64,000 nucleotides of DNA from Methylobacterium radiodurans (GTDB lineage Bacteria; Pseudomonadota; Alphaproteobacteria; Rhizobiales; Beijerinckiaceae): assembly GCF_003173735.1 (NCBI RefSeq), contig NZ_CP029551.1, positions 2,876,001-2,940,000 on the forward strand, written 5' to 3'. A program made the position numbers and the translations under genes. The notes below the pieces were generated by a model that was given only the letters and a program-made list of their open reading frames with translations, ran no database searches and had not been told where the DNA came from. Below are positions 54,896-62,680 of this stretch, one piece after another. Numbering within the stretch: position 1 is the stretch's first letter; the number at the start of each line of letters is the position of its first letter.

Positions 54896-55282
54896 TTAGC
54901 GGGCCGGCACGGCCGCGGCGGGCGAGTTCTGCGAGGGGTTGGCCGCATTCGTGGGGTCGGGATCCTCAACCTCGAAGGCAGCCTTGCGCAGCCCGATCGC
55001 CTCGGCGACCTGGTAGGCCCGCTTCAGGCTGATGTTGCAATCGTAGTCGCCGTCGAGGAGGCGCCAGTGCTCCCCGGTGCGCCAGGTCGCCAGGGACCGG
55101 TGGATGTCCTCGGACCGAAGGCCGAACCGGCAGACGCGGGCCCGGATCATGTCGAGGAGGACTTGCTTGTCGGAGAGGTAGCTGGCCGCACAGTGGGTGC
55201 GGACGGCGCGCTTGCGGACGACGATACCCGGCTTGTCCGAGCCGTAAAGGATGTCCTCGGCGAACGCAGAGACGGCGTACAT
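54896..55282 (-). CDS. Hypothetical protein near rep
   Basis: 128 residues from the ATG at 55282; a TTG at 55312 is also in frame but weak. It is helical with four cysteines and contains HRSLATWRTGEHWRLLDGDY. The C-terminal 30 residues are Pro/Asn-rich and flexible. It lies downstream of the rep gene on the same strand. No family recognised; a copy-number or maintenance role is conceivable only from position. Confidence 0.45.
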   Translation of the reverse strand: MYAVSAFAEDILYGSDKPGIVVRKRAVRTHCAASYLSDKQVLLDMIRARVCRFGLRSEDIHRSLATWRTGEHWRLLDGDYDCNISLKRAYQVAEAIGLRKAAFEVEDPDPTNAANPSQNSPAAAVPAR

Positions 55283-55428
55283 CTGGCAGACCCCCGGGGC
55301 GCGAAGGACCAAATCGCCTATTGCGCGCCGCGACTTAGAGAGGGTGCCACCGATTGTGACAGTGTCTAGGCCGGTCTAGGCCGAAAGGAGCAAACGCGAC
55401 AGCGCGGCCAAGGCTCCGAAGGGCGCTC

Positions 55429-57474
55429 CTACTCGGCCTTCGCCGGGGGCTTGGCCTCGGGCTGGGGTGGAGGGGGCAGAGGCGGCGGGGCCGCGCGATG
55501 GACGCCGTTGCCGTCCCTGGCCGTCGCCACGAATAGGGGCGTCTCGTAGATATCGCGCTGCGTCTGCTCGAACGTCCTGCGCTTTCCGCGCACGTACGCA
55601 TCGCCCCAACGCGAGGCCCGCTCCTGCCACTCGGCCCGGGCCTTCACCACCCGCTCCCGGACGAAGGCCCGATCCCGAAGGAGGATGCCCTTCGGGTCGG
55701 CGGCAACACCGTTCTGCACCGGCACTGTGAGTGTCATGCCGAGGAACGTGATCAGGGCCTCGGCGAGGTCCGCGTCGATGAAGTCGGGCACCCGCGTCGC
55801 GACCCGATCCTCATGCGGCTGCCGGGGCATGTCGAAGGTCGAGGCCAGCTTCGCGAGGTTCGCCCGGTACTCGCCGCCCATGGCCGCGTCGGCCCTGGCG
55901 AAGATCGGGAACTGCAGGTCGAGGTCCTCGTCGAGGAGCAGCTTGGCCTTCGCGGCCGCGTGCAGGTGCGGAAACTCGGCGGCCGGCTGCCAGTACCACC
56001 ACAGCTTCTTGGCCTCAGCCTTGGCCTCTTCGGTCGAGAGCATCGCCGCGAGCGCGACATCGATCTCCGGCACGGCGGGCGCGGGCGCCGGGGCGACAGG
56101 GGGGGAGACGGGGGCGGGAGCGGGCATCGTCAGCGAATCGGTGATTTTCGATTTCGGGGTCGCGGGCGGGATCGTGCCCTCCGCGCGTGCATGCCTCAAC
56201 GCACGGCGCCGCTCGGCGCGCGCGTCCCGGAAGCGCAGGACCCGGGCGGCCTCGGCCTTCGCCAGGGTCCGGATGGCCTCGTTGCTCGCCCCGGTGTCGA
56301 GGCGGACCTGGAGGTCCGGGCTATCCACCTCCGCCATGACGAAGGCCCAGAAGGTGGTGTCGGCCCCGTCGCGCTCGATCGCGTCGAGCAGCTTCCGCCC
56401 CCTGTAGGCCCCCGTCTCAAAGCCGGTCGTCAGGGCGGTGCCGGTGATCGCCTCGTCCAGTGCGGCGAGCCAGAGCCGCCGCCAGGCATGCAGCTCCGAC
56501 GCCAGGGCGGCCACGGGCCGGCGGCGCGATCCCGCCTTCGGCTGGGTTACCCGGCGAGAGGGGAGCGCGCTTCCGAGCTTCACCAAGGTCGACGCCCGGA
56601 GCTGGAAGGCCGGCGCGTCCGGGTGTGCCTGCAGGAAGCTGAGGCTCTCCTTGTCGAGGAGCCGGGCGGCCGCCGTCCGCATTTCCGGCGGGCGCAAGCG
56701 CACGGAGAACGCCACGGAGATGTTGCGGCCCAGCTCGTCCTTGGCCTCCTCCGCGGTGACGGTGAAAGCCGAGGTGTGGTCAGCGAGGTCTTCGAGCGCA
56801 GGCTTCAGGTAGCGGATCCGGAGCGGCCCCATGCGGATCGGGGCGGGCATGCCGAGTACCTCGCCGAGCTCGGAGACGGGCACCGTGATGACATGGGGAG
56901 GCGCCTCCGGCAGGTAGCGGACACGGTCGGCGGCGAGGCGCCCGACGAGGTGGCGGTAGAGCAGCGCGCCCCCCTTCGTCTTGAGGCGCGCGAGGACGGC
57001 GAGGTCGAGGTAGCCGTAGAGGCCCTGCCGGAGGAGCGGCGGCACCCAGGCCGGAAGCGAGGCGCGGAAGGCGTCGCCGATGCGCAGCTCCTGGCGCTCG
57101 CCACCAAGGAGACGCACGAGGCTGTCCGCGAGCTCGCGCGGCTGAACCGGCCGGCCGTGCCCGCTCATGGCGACGAGGGCGGGACGGGCCGGGAGCGTGA
57201 GCTCGACGCCGTCGGCGGGCAGGCCGTCCGGGTGCGCCGCGACAGCCTGCGTTACGAGCCACTCCCACAACGCCACGTCCCTCGCTCCGACCCGCGGGAC
57301 GGCGCAGAGCCGGCGGTCGAGGAGGTAGGCGACCGGCCGCGGCACGGACGGGGCGACGGTCGCGAAGGCCTCCGGCGAGGCGGACGCCTGCTCCAGGTCA
57401 CCGCGCACCGACGGGACGAACGGCGCCCGCCGGGAGCGGGCGGACGGAGCGGAGGGCTTGGGCGAGGCGGCCAT
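55429..57474 (-). CDS. Plasmid replication initiator, Rep_3-like
   Basis: 681 residues from the ATG at 57474. Residues about 135-280 follow the winged-helix pattern of Rep_3 initiators: LYGYLDLAVLARLKTKGGALLYRHL (the KSKYxxRLYELL position), then VPVSELGEVLGMP, LRIRYLKPALEDLADHTSAF and DELGRNISVAFSVRL. The C-terminal half carries Pro-rich linkers and an additional helical domain, making it about twice the usual length. A 16-mer palindrome lies just before its start and three more lie 250-350 bases upstream, as expected for initiator binding and autorepression. Confidence 0.75.
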   Translation of the reverse strand: MAASPKPSAPSARSRRAPFVPSVRGDLEQASASPEAFATVAPSVPRPVAYLLDRRLCAVPRVGARDVALWEWLVTQAVAAHPDGLPADGVELTLPARPALVAMSGHGRPVQPRELADSLVRLLGGERQELRIGDAFRASLPAWVPPLLRQGLYGYLDLAVLARLKTKGGALLYRHLVGRLAADRVRYLPEAPPHVITVPVSELGEVLGMPAPIRMGPLRIRYLKPALEDLADHTSAFTVTAEEAKDELGRNISVAFSVRLRPPEMRTAAARLLDKESLSFLQAHPDAPAFQLRASTLVKLGSALPSRRVTQPKAGSRRRPVAALASELHAWRRLWLAALDEAITGTALTTGFETGAYRGRKLLDAIERDGADTTFWAFVMAEVDSPDLQVRLDTGASNEAIRTLAKAEAARVLRFRDARAERRRALRHARAEGTIPPATPKSKITDSLTMPAPAPVSPPVAPAPAPAVPEIDVALAAMLSTEEAKAEAKKLWWYWQPAAEFPHLHAAAKAKLLLDEDLDLQFPIFARADAAMGGEYRANLAKLASTFDMPRQPHEDRVATRVPDFIDADLAEALITFLGMTLTVPVQNGVAADPKGILLRDRAFVRERVVKARAEWQERASRWGDAYVRGKRRTFEQTQRDIYETPLFVATARDGNGVHRAAPPPLPPPPQPEAKPPAKAE

Positions 57475-57482
57475 GGCTATCG

Positions 57483-57498
57483 CTTGAAGATTTTCACC
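57483..57498. repeat. Palindromic 16-mer, copy 1 (rep-proximal)
   Basis: CTTGAAGATTTTCACC, a partial copy sharing TGAAGAT and TCACC with the other three. It lies 9-24 bases upstream of the rep ATG, where bound protein would block rep expression. Confidence 0.5.
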
Positions 57499-57750
57499 AC
57501 CGGAGGGTAGCACCCGGCGTGGCAGGAACAAGCCCCTTCCCCCCTGCGGAGAGGGGGTTGGAGGGCCTTGACCGGGGCGCGTCTGCGATCCCCTAATACT
57601 AAACTAAAGGGACACCGGAGGGCGTGGAGGGGTGGTTGGCCCGCCCCTGCCGGGGAATGACGGTCACGTCAATTAGTATTGTAGCGCGAAATTGCACCGT
57701 CTCCCGATCCGTCCGTAGAGGGAAACCGGGGCGTGGGTATAGGTTCAGGT

Positions 57751-57766
57751 GGTGCAAATCTTCACG
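57751..57766. repeat. Palindromic 16-mer, copy 2
   Basis: GGTGCAAATCTTCACG, consensus GGTGMARATCTKCACS. First of three regularly spaced copies, start-to-start 34 then 36 bases, about three helical turns. Confidence 0.65.
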
Positions 57767-57784
57767 CCGAGGGGCGGGTTCGGT

Positions 57785-57800
57785 GGTGAAGATCTGCACG
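57785..57800. repeat. Palindromic 16-mer, copy 3
   Basis: GGTGAAGATCTGCACG, near-perfect dyad centred on GATC, 34 bases after copy 2. Confidence 0.65.
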
Positions 57801-57820
57801 TCCCGAGGCACCGGGGCGGG

Positions 57821-57836
57821 GGTGCAGATCTGCACC
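57821..57836. repeat. Palindromic 16-mer, copy 4
   Basis: GGTGCAGATCTGCACC, a perfect palindrome and the best consensus copy, 36 bases after copy 3 and 44 bases before the divergent gene at 57880. Confidence 0.7.
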
Positions 57837-57879
57837 GCCTCGGCCTCGATCCTTGCGTCCCCGAGGGGCATGATCGGGC

Positions 57880-58220
57880 ATGTCCGAGATCGCATCCGCA
57901 CCCACGACTTACCGCAGGCGCGCCCTCACGGTGGAGGACGAGCGCAAGCGCGAGGACGCCGAGCGCAAGCGCCGGGAGCGGGCGGAGCGCAAGGCCTCGG
58001 GGCTGCCGGATCCGAGAGAGCTCGACCGCGCCCTCGTCGACGCCATCCGCGACGCGCCCCTGACCGGCGCCCGCGGCCCCGGGGGCGGACGCACCCGCAC
58101 GGCGTCCATGTCGAGGGCTTGGTCCGCCGGGCCGCTCATGCCCTGCAGCGCAGGGGGTACCTGCCCGCCGCGACCGTCCCGGCGCTCTTCGCCCGCATCT
58201 CGCGCGACACCGTCGCCTAG
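57880..58220 (+). pseudogene. Small charged protein gene with apparent frameshift
   Basis: The frame from the ATG at 57880 encodes a good charged coiled-coil start (TVEDERKREDAERKRRERAE, then LDRALVDAIRDAPLTGARGP). Past a CCCC-GGGGG run at 58077-58085 that frame turns into Ser/Pro/Arg-rich filler. A neighbouring frame then gives a coherent end, GLVRRAAHALQRRGYLPAAT through ISRDTVA, stopping at 58220. Joining the two by a shift in the homopolymer yields a plausible protein of about 110 residues. This is a recent mutation, a sequencing error or, less likely, programmed shifting. Confidence 0.45.
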
Positions 58221-58378
58221 CCCCAGGCCCCTCCCGGGACCGGACCCGCCCTCCGGCCCGGGCGGTGTGTTGTCCGTCGCACGGCAGGCCGGGAGCCTGA
58301 CCCTCGCTGGAACCGACAAGGCGCCCGGGGCGGACCCCCGACCGGGCGCCCCTTCCGGCAAGGCGATGGAGCGACCCC

Positions 58379-58576
58379 GTGGGCTACCGGCGCACCCCTG
58401 TCATCGTGCGACCCTCTGACCTCCGGGGCGAGCGCGTCCCGCAGGCGGTCGCTCAGGCCGTCAGGCACGGCACGGCGATCCTGGTGGGCTTCCAGCCCGG
58501 CGAGGATCTGCGCGTCCTGCTGCGCGCCCGCCGCGAGACGTCGGCCACGGCCCGGAAGGCGGGCGGCGAGGCGTGA
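58379..58576 (+). CDS. Small hypothetical protein
   Basis: 65 residues from a GTG, beginning MGYRRTPVIVRPSDLRGERV. It is basic and soluble with a central hydrophobic strand (GTAILVGFQPGEDLRVLLRA). No family recognised. The following GTG-started frame at 58573 is a shadow of the ParB-like gene and is not listed. Confidence 0.4.
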   Translation: MGYRRTPVIVRPSDLRGERVPQAVAQAVRHGTAILVGFQPGEDLRVLLRARRETSATARKAGGEA

Positions 58577-58717
58577 TCCGGGCCGGGGAGGCCCGGGGGC
58601 GGGTCCCTCCCCGGGGGGGCAAGGCCTTCAGGTCATGCGGTCCGAGACCCGGCGGCCCACACAAGATCGGTTTGGGTACGCACCCCGCGTACCCCGTGAA
58701 TTTTCAGGGACTTACAG

Positions 58718-59065
58718 GTGCGCACCGACGATCCCTTGAGGTACGCAGCAATCGAGATCGTCGAGGTGCGCACCCTGCGCGGCTACGACCGCAACGCGCG
58801 TACCCATTCCGACGAGCAGGTCGCGCAGCTCGCGGCCGCGATCCAGCGCTTCGGCTTCACTAACCCGATCCTCGCGGACGAGGACGGCGTCGTCATCGCC
58901 GGCCACGGGCGCATGGCCGCGGCGCGCCGGCTCGGCTTCGACCGCGTCCCGTGCATCCGGGTCACCGGCCTGTCCGAGCAGGAGCGCGCGGCGCTGGTGC
59001 TGGCCGACAACCGCATCGCGCCCTACGCGAACCTGCGCGCCGCGATCCCGCTCTTCATCGTCTGA
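58718..59065 (+). CDS. ParB/sulfiredoxin-like domain protein, probably 3'-truncated
   Basis: 115 residues. The domain runs from LRGYDRNARTHSDEQVAQLA through GFTNPILADEDGVVIAGHGR (GHGR is the phosphate-binding motif of the ParB/Srx fold) to LSEQERAALVLADNRIA. Relatives continue well past the DNRIA segment, but here the frame ends 14 residues later after entering DNA that codes on the other strand. Such proteins occur in phage and plasmid gene sets; some are nucleases. Truncation by a rearrangement is likely. Confidence 0.65.
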   Translation: MRTDDPLRYAAIEIVEVRTLRGYDRNARTHSDEQVAQLAAAIQRFGFTNPILADEDGVVIAGHGRMAAARRLGFDRVPCIRVTGLSEQERAALVLADNRIAPYANLRAAIPLFIV

Positions 59066-59322
59066 GCCGGGGCCTCGCCCTGGAGCTTGCGGTACCGGAA
59101 CGCGTCGAGCGTGAACTGCGTCGGCCGATCGAAGACCTCGGCCGCGACCTCGCGCAGCCGCTTGCGGGCGGAGGCTGCCAAGTACAGGGCCGCCTCGTCG
59201 AGGGCGCTTCGGAGCTCCTTCGCCCGCGTGATCCCAGCCCGCCTCAGGGCGCTGACGTCGAGTTTGATGCGCGTGTTGACCATGTCCGGGAGGCTCGCCC
59301 GGGCCTCTGCGACGGCCAACAC
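59023..59322 (-). CDS. Phage-like protein fragment
   Basis: 99 residues, probably starting at the internal MVNTRIKLDVSALRRAGITR, which reads like small phage head-tail or completion proteins with the helix LRSALDEAALYLAASARKRL and then FDRPTQFTLDAFRYRKL. The C-terminal 20 residues overlap the ParB-like gene on the other strand by 43 bases and look like antisense translation. The gene is therefore probably cut at the same junction. Confidence 0.45.
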   Translation of the reverse strand: MLAVAEARASLPDMVNTRIKLDVSALRRAGITRAKELRSALDEAALYLAASARKRLREVAAEVFDRPTQFTLDAFRYRKLQGEAPAQTMKSGIAARRFA

Positions 59323-59659
59323 ACCGGTCGCCGGCGGGGACGTTGAAATCCGGTGTAGGGGGCTCTCCCCCCGTTACTCCTAGAGACTGAAACGAATTTC
59401 CGAGCGGACGCCGTCCGGATGGCGGTCCCCAACAGGGGCCCCGCGGGTATCGCGTCCCCGGAGGCCTTCGGAGGCGGCAGGCGCATGTGGCCCGACGTCG
59501 GCCCGACGTGCGCTCGATTCGGGCGCACAGGGCAAGGCACAACAGGCCAGGACTTCGATCACCGTCGATTGTGGACATCTTCCCCAGATTCTTGACCCGG
59601 ATTCGAGCCCAGGCCCATCTTCAGGGGGAGAGATCGCCCCGCCCTTGGAGACGCCCGCC
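59323..59659. other. Intergenic region
   Basis: About 340 bases between a leftward fragment and a rightward small gene, so promoters for both may be present. A sequence TTGACC occurs near 59592 without a convincing -10. No repeat, RNA or complete gene was seen; open frames here have shadow-type composition. Confidence 0.3.
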
Positions 59660-59971
59660 ATGACACACCACGCCCGCGACGTTGGCTTCGAGGCCGCCGG
59701 CACCGTCGGCGTGGGGCTCGCCCTCGGGCACCTCGCGATCCAGGACGGCGTGCGCGAGATCCGGCGCCAGCAGCGCGCCGAGAAGCACTCGGTCCTCACC
59801 CTCGCCGACCGCCTGGAGGAAGCCCGCGCCGACCAGGCCGCCGCCAATCGCCGGGCCGCCAGGGCCCAGGCGGAGCTCGCCTTCGCCCGGCAGGAGATCG
59901 CCGAGCTCCAGGCGCTCCTCGCCCGGCAGACCCGCCTCGTCGAAGGCCTTCGCGAGGTCTGCGGCGTCTGA
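59660..59971 (+). CDS. Small coiled-coil protein
   Basis: 103 residues from the ATG at 59660. Residues about 15-30 (AAGTVGVGLALGHLAIQDGV) are mildly hydrophobic and could associate with membrane. Residues 35-95 form a long heptad-rich coiled coil (LEEARADQAAANRRAARAQA..., then QEIAELQALLARQ). The C-terminus ends EVCGV. Function unknown. Confidence 0.5.
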   Translation: MTHHARDVGFEAAGTVGVGLALGHLAIQDGVREIRRQQRAEKHSVLTLADRLEEARADQAAANRRAARAQAELAFARQEIAELQALLARQTRLVEGLREVCGV

Positions 59972-60050
59972 CCGGGCGCGGGTCACCCCAAAAGGAAAGG
60001 CCCGCCGGATCCTCTCCCGCAGGCCTCGTCGTTTCAGGGGCGACCCCGGC

Positions 60051-60878
60051 TTAGCCGAATGACGGCCGGGGCGAGGGGCGCGGGCCGCGGATCGGGATGA
60101 CCTGACCGCCCTCGTCGGGTTCCTGCGGAGGGCGGGGGCCTCGCTTCATCATCTCCGCGACAGCGGCACGATCGCCCCGCAGGTTGGCCTTCGCCTTCGC
60201 GATCATGGCCTCCATGTCCATGTCGTTGGCGCCCGTCGCTTCCTTCGCCAGCCGAGCCATCGTCGAGAGCACGCGCGGCAGGCCGGGGATGAGGTCGCTC
60301 TGCGCGTCGGCGCCGATGTGCCGGTCGAGAAGATGGGCCGGGGCGTCGATGACGGCCTTCAGCTGGACCGGCGTCAGCTCCTCAAGCCACGCCTTGACGT
60401 TGGGCGTGAGATGGTCGGCGTGGATCGCATGGAGGGGACCTCCGCGGCTCAGGAGCGAGGAGGCGGCGCCCTGCACGCGGATCCCGACGAGGCTGGCGGC
60501 GACGAGGCCGTCGCGCGCCGCCTGGTGCTCGGGGTCGACGAGATGGGTGCGGCTGTCGTCCCGCGCCACGGCGCTGTCGGCCACGGTCTTCGCGGTCACC
60601 GGCGCCTGCGGCAGCATCGCGCCAAGGGTCTGGCCCACTGCGGACGCGGTCAGGTCGAGCGCTCGGAGCGGCCCGGTCAGCCCATGGCCGACAGCGCGCC
60701 CGGCGGCGGCGAGGCCGTCGCCAGTCCCGGAGGCGACGGCGCGGGCCGCGGCACCCGCGCGCTTCGTCGCCGCGCCGAGGCCGTGGTTGTCCAGCCCGAA
60801 GAGCGCCGCGAGCGCCGCCAGGACCATCTTCACCGTGGCCGCGATCAACTCGGCCATCCGCTTCGCCCAGTTCGTCAT
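60051..60878 (-). CDS. Hypothetical Ala-rich protein
   Basis: 275 residues from the ATG at 60878. The first 30 residues contain a hydrophobic helix (IAATVKMVLAALAALFGLDN), then long Ala/Gly-rich amphipathic helices, and a C-terminal basic, Pro-rich tail (RGPRPPQEPDEGGQVIPIRG). It may be membrane-associated. The much longer frame extending to 61490 is antisense to the upstream gene and rejected. Unknown function. Confidence 0.5.
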   Translation of the reverse strand: MTNWAKRMAELIAATVKMVLAALAALFGLDNHGLGAATKRAGAAARAVASGTGDGLAAAGRAVGHGLTGPLRALDLTASAVGQTLGAMLPQAPVTAKTVADSAVARDDSRTHLVDPEHQAARDGLVAASLVGIRVQGAASSLLSRGGPLHAIHADHLTPNVKAWLEELTPVQLKAVIDAPAHLLDRHIGADAQSDLIPGLPRVLSTMARLAKEATGANDMDMEAMIAKAKANLRGDRAAVAEMMKRGPRPPQEPDEGGQVIPIRGPRPSPRPSFG

Positions 60879-60927
60879 GTCCGTTCTCCCGTGTGTCCGA
60901 TGCGATTGAAGAGGGGGTGCCAGAAAG

Positions 60928-61788
60928 TCAGAAGCCGAGGGCCGGCTGCTCCTCGGGCTCCGGCCGCCGGCGCCGCGCCGGGGCCTCGCCGAAGCACGCG
61001 ATGCAGGCCTCGTCGGAGAGCTGCCGCCGATGCCCGTGCAGCAAGCCGAGCGCGTGAGCGGCCTGCCCCTGGTCGAGGCTCTCGCGCTCGCTGAGGACGT
61101 GCCCCGTCCACGTCGTCGCCTGCGACCAGCCCTCGCCGTTCTGGACGGCGGCCCAGTCTTCGTCGCGGGCGGAGAGGGCGCGGCAGGCTTCCAGGGCCGC
61201 CACCCGGACCGCCTCGTCTGCCGCGCGGGCGAACCACGCGGCAGGGGCCGGCCGCCCGAGGCGCTCCTCCGCGCGGAGGATGTTGCCCGCGGCGTTCGAG
61301 AGATAGCGCTCGGCGCTGCGCAGACCCCACGACGTCCAGGTCTCTGCGGCGGCGAGATCGCGGGCCTCGGCGAGGGACCGTCCCAGGGCCCAGGGCCGCT
61401 CCTGCAGGAGGGCGCGCAGGGCCGCGCGAATCGGGGGAGCGGCGATTTCGGTTTGGGCGACGTCGCGCTCGTGGCGCTCCTGCTCGGCAACCGCCTTCGC
61501 CTCGCGCTCGGCGGCCGCCTCGGCGACGACGCGGTCGACCTCGACGCGGAGGGCGGCGACGTCGACGGTGACGCCTAGGTCCCACCAGCAGGCGAGGAGG
61601 CGGGGCTCGCTGTGCCCGCGGTCGGTCCACGAGTAGCCGATGCCCACGAGCATGCCCCGGGCGCGCTTGTAGGCGTCCGAGTAGGCGGCGGGGGGCTCGT
61701 CGCAGAGCCAGAGGGGCAGGTCGTTGCCGTACCGGCGGTGGGCGCCGACGCAGCGCCACGCGGTGCCGAACGTGATCGGCGGGGCCAT
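60928..61788 (-). CDS. Hypothetical protein
   Basis: 286 residues from the ATG preceded by GAGAGGA. The N-terminal region (FGTAWRCVGAHRRYGNDLPL, then YSWTDRGHSEPRLLACWWDL) is aromatic-rich, followed by a charged helix (EVDRVVAEAAAEREAKAVAE) and an Ala-rich helical domain. It has five cysteines without a clear metal pattern. It is the first gene of a two-gene minus-strand unit. No family recognised. Confidence 0.5.
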   Translation of the reverse strand: MAPPITFGTAWRCVGAHRRYGNDLPLWLCDEPPAAYSDAYKRARGMLVGIGYSWTDRGHSEPRLLACWWDLGVTVDVAALRVEVDRVVAEAAAEREAKAVAEQERHERDVAQTEIAAPPIRAALRALLQERPWALGRSLAEARDLAAAETWTSWGLRSAERYLSNAAGNILRAEERLGRPAPAAWFARAADEAVRVAALEACRALSARDEDWAAVQNGEGWSQATTWTGHVLSERESLDQGQAAHALGLLHGHRRQLSDEACIACFGEAPARRRRPEPEEQPALGF

Positions 61789-61896
61789 GGGTCCTCTCAG
61801 GAAACCGGGGGTGGCGGGCCGTCTTGGACCGATCAGCGAATACGCTGACAGGCGAATGGTCCCACCGTGCCAAGCATTCCGCAAGCATAAAATTCA

Positions 61897-61935
61897 TGTA
61901 ACGCGTTTCTCAAGGACTGTAACGCTTTTCTTAAG
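61897..61935 (+). repeat. Two 18-base direct repeats with 21-base period
   Basis: TGTAACGCGTTTCTCAAG at 61897-61914 and TGTAACGCTTTTCTTAAG at 61918-61935, 16 of 18 bases identical, spaced by exactly 21 bases (two helical turns). This is the form of iterons or of tandem operators bound on one DNA face. Confidence 0.6.
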
Positions 61936-62021
61936 CTCGTTTCCCGGATCGAGACGGCGCCAAAGACCGGCGACCCCCTGATGCTGTAGTGCTGAGAACT
62001 GAAAAAAGTTTTGGTCTGTGC

Positions 62022-62050
62022 TTGACGGAAACCGGCGACGCGCTGACATT
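62022..62050 (+). promoter_or_regulatory. Putative promoter of the HTH-led operon
   Basis: TTGACG (62022-62027), a 17-base spacer and GACATT (62045-62050), lying 52 bases upstream of the HTH gene start. A good -35 and acceptable -10 for a GC-rich host. Confidence 0.45.
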
Positions 62051-62101
62051 TGCTGCGAAGCGGATGCGCGACGGCGCGTATCGCGAGCGGCGGAGGGCAT
62101 C

Positions 62102-62356
62102 GTGGCGGGCGGGGTAAGCGAAGAGGCGCCGGCGCGGCCGGCGGAGAGCGGAGGGCCGGTCGACGCCCTCGCGGCGCTGGAGGAGGCAATCCGCGCCGCC
62201 GGAAGCGCGAGCGCCTGGGCGGCCGCGGCGGGGGTCTCGCCAGCGTACGTGTCGGACGTCCGCCTCGGCCGCCGCGCGCCCGGTGAGGCGGTCCTGCGGG
62301 CGCTCCGCCTGCAGCGCATCGTCAGCTACGTGCCGGCCCCGGAGGCCGGCCGATGA
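62102..62356 (+). CDS. Small helix-turn-helix (Cro/CI-like) protein
   Basis: 84 residues from a GTG after GGAGGGCATC. The C-terminal 45 residues form a Cro-type HTH: SASAWAAAAGVSPAYVSDVR, then LGRRAPGEAVLRALRLQRIV. The N-terminus is flexible. It probably regulates its own operon through the 21-base repeats upstream, which is inference. It overlaps the next gene (ATGA). A longer frame begins at 62018 but its extension lies in the promoter. Confidence 0.6.
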   Translation: MAGGVSEEAPARPAESGGPVDALAALEEAIRAAGSASAWAAAAGVSPAYVSDVRLGRRAPGEAVLRALRLQRIVSYVPAPEAGR

Positions 62357-62670
62357 TCCCGCAGTGGGTCATGCGCGAGGTCTACGGCGGCCCGGTCGAG
62401 GACGAGCCGACCTTCGCCGACCGCGGCGTCACGCGCGAGCACACGGCCCGGAAGCGGCTCTCCTGCGAGGAGTGCCCGAGCGGCCGGGGCATCCAGCCGG
62501 GCGAGCGGTACCGCGTCCACGTCGGCCTCGACGATTGCGGCACCTTCTTCTGCTCGCGCTCCTGCCGCGTCATGCCGGACGCCTGCCGCGCCGCCCTGCC
62601 GCCCGAGCCGGTCCGGGCCGCCCCGCGCGGGCCGGCCCTGCCGTTCGACCCCGACAACATCCCCTTCTGA
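62353..62670 (+). CDS. Zinc-ribbon protein with SSB-like C-terminal tip
   Basis: 105 residues. A treble-clef or zinc-ribbon-like set of cysteines is visible: RLSCEECPSGRGIQPGERYR, DDCGTFFCSRSCRVM. The C-terminus LPFDPDNIPF closely resembles the acidic DDIPF tip of single-stranded-DNA-binding proteins, which docks onto replication and repair partners. It follows the HTH gene with an ATGA overlap and precedes another gene with the same kind of tip. Confidence 0.55.
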   Translation: MIPQWVMREVYGGPVEDEPTFADRGVTREHTARKRLSCEECPSGRGIQPGERYRVHVGLDDCGTFFCSRSCRVMPDACRAALPPEPVRAAPRGPALPFDPDNIPF

Positions 62671-62680
62671 GGAGCCTGCC

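Larger units (their letters stand above)
57475..57879. other. Putative replication origin / rep control region
   Basis: About 400 non-coding bases between rep and a divergent gene. They contain four copies of a palindromic 16-mer (57483, 57751, 57785, 57821) and two AT-rich segments with inverted copies of AATACTAA (57593-57600 and 57672-57679), candidates for strand opening or promoters. The combination of initiator gene, repeated dyads and local AT-richness supports an origin. No classical DnaA-box cluster was identified. Confidence 0.55.
61789..62101. other. Divergent control region with 21-base direct repeats
   Basis: About 310 bases between divergent genes and lower in GC than the surroundings. 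It contains the direct-repeat pair at 61897-61935 and a sigma-70-like promoter at 62022-62050 reading into the HTH gene. Confidence 0.45.

Noticed and set aside
58573..58863. 96-residue frame before and inside the ParB-like gene
   Set aside because: Arg/Gly/Pro-rich, overlaps the better-supported ParB-like frame.
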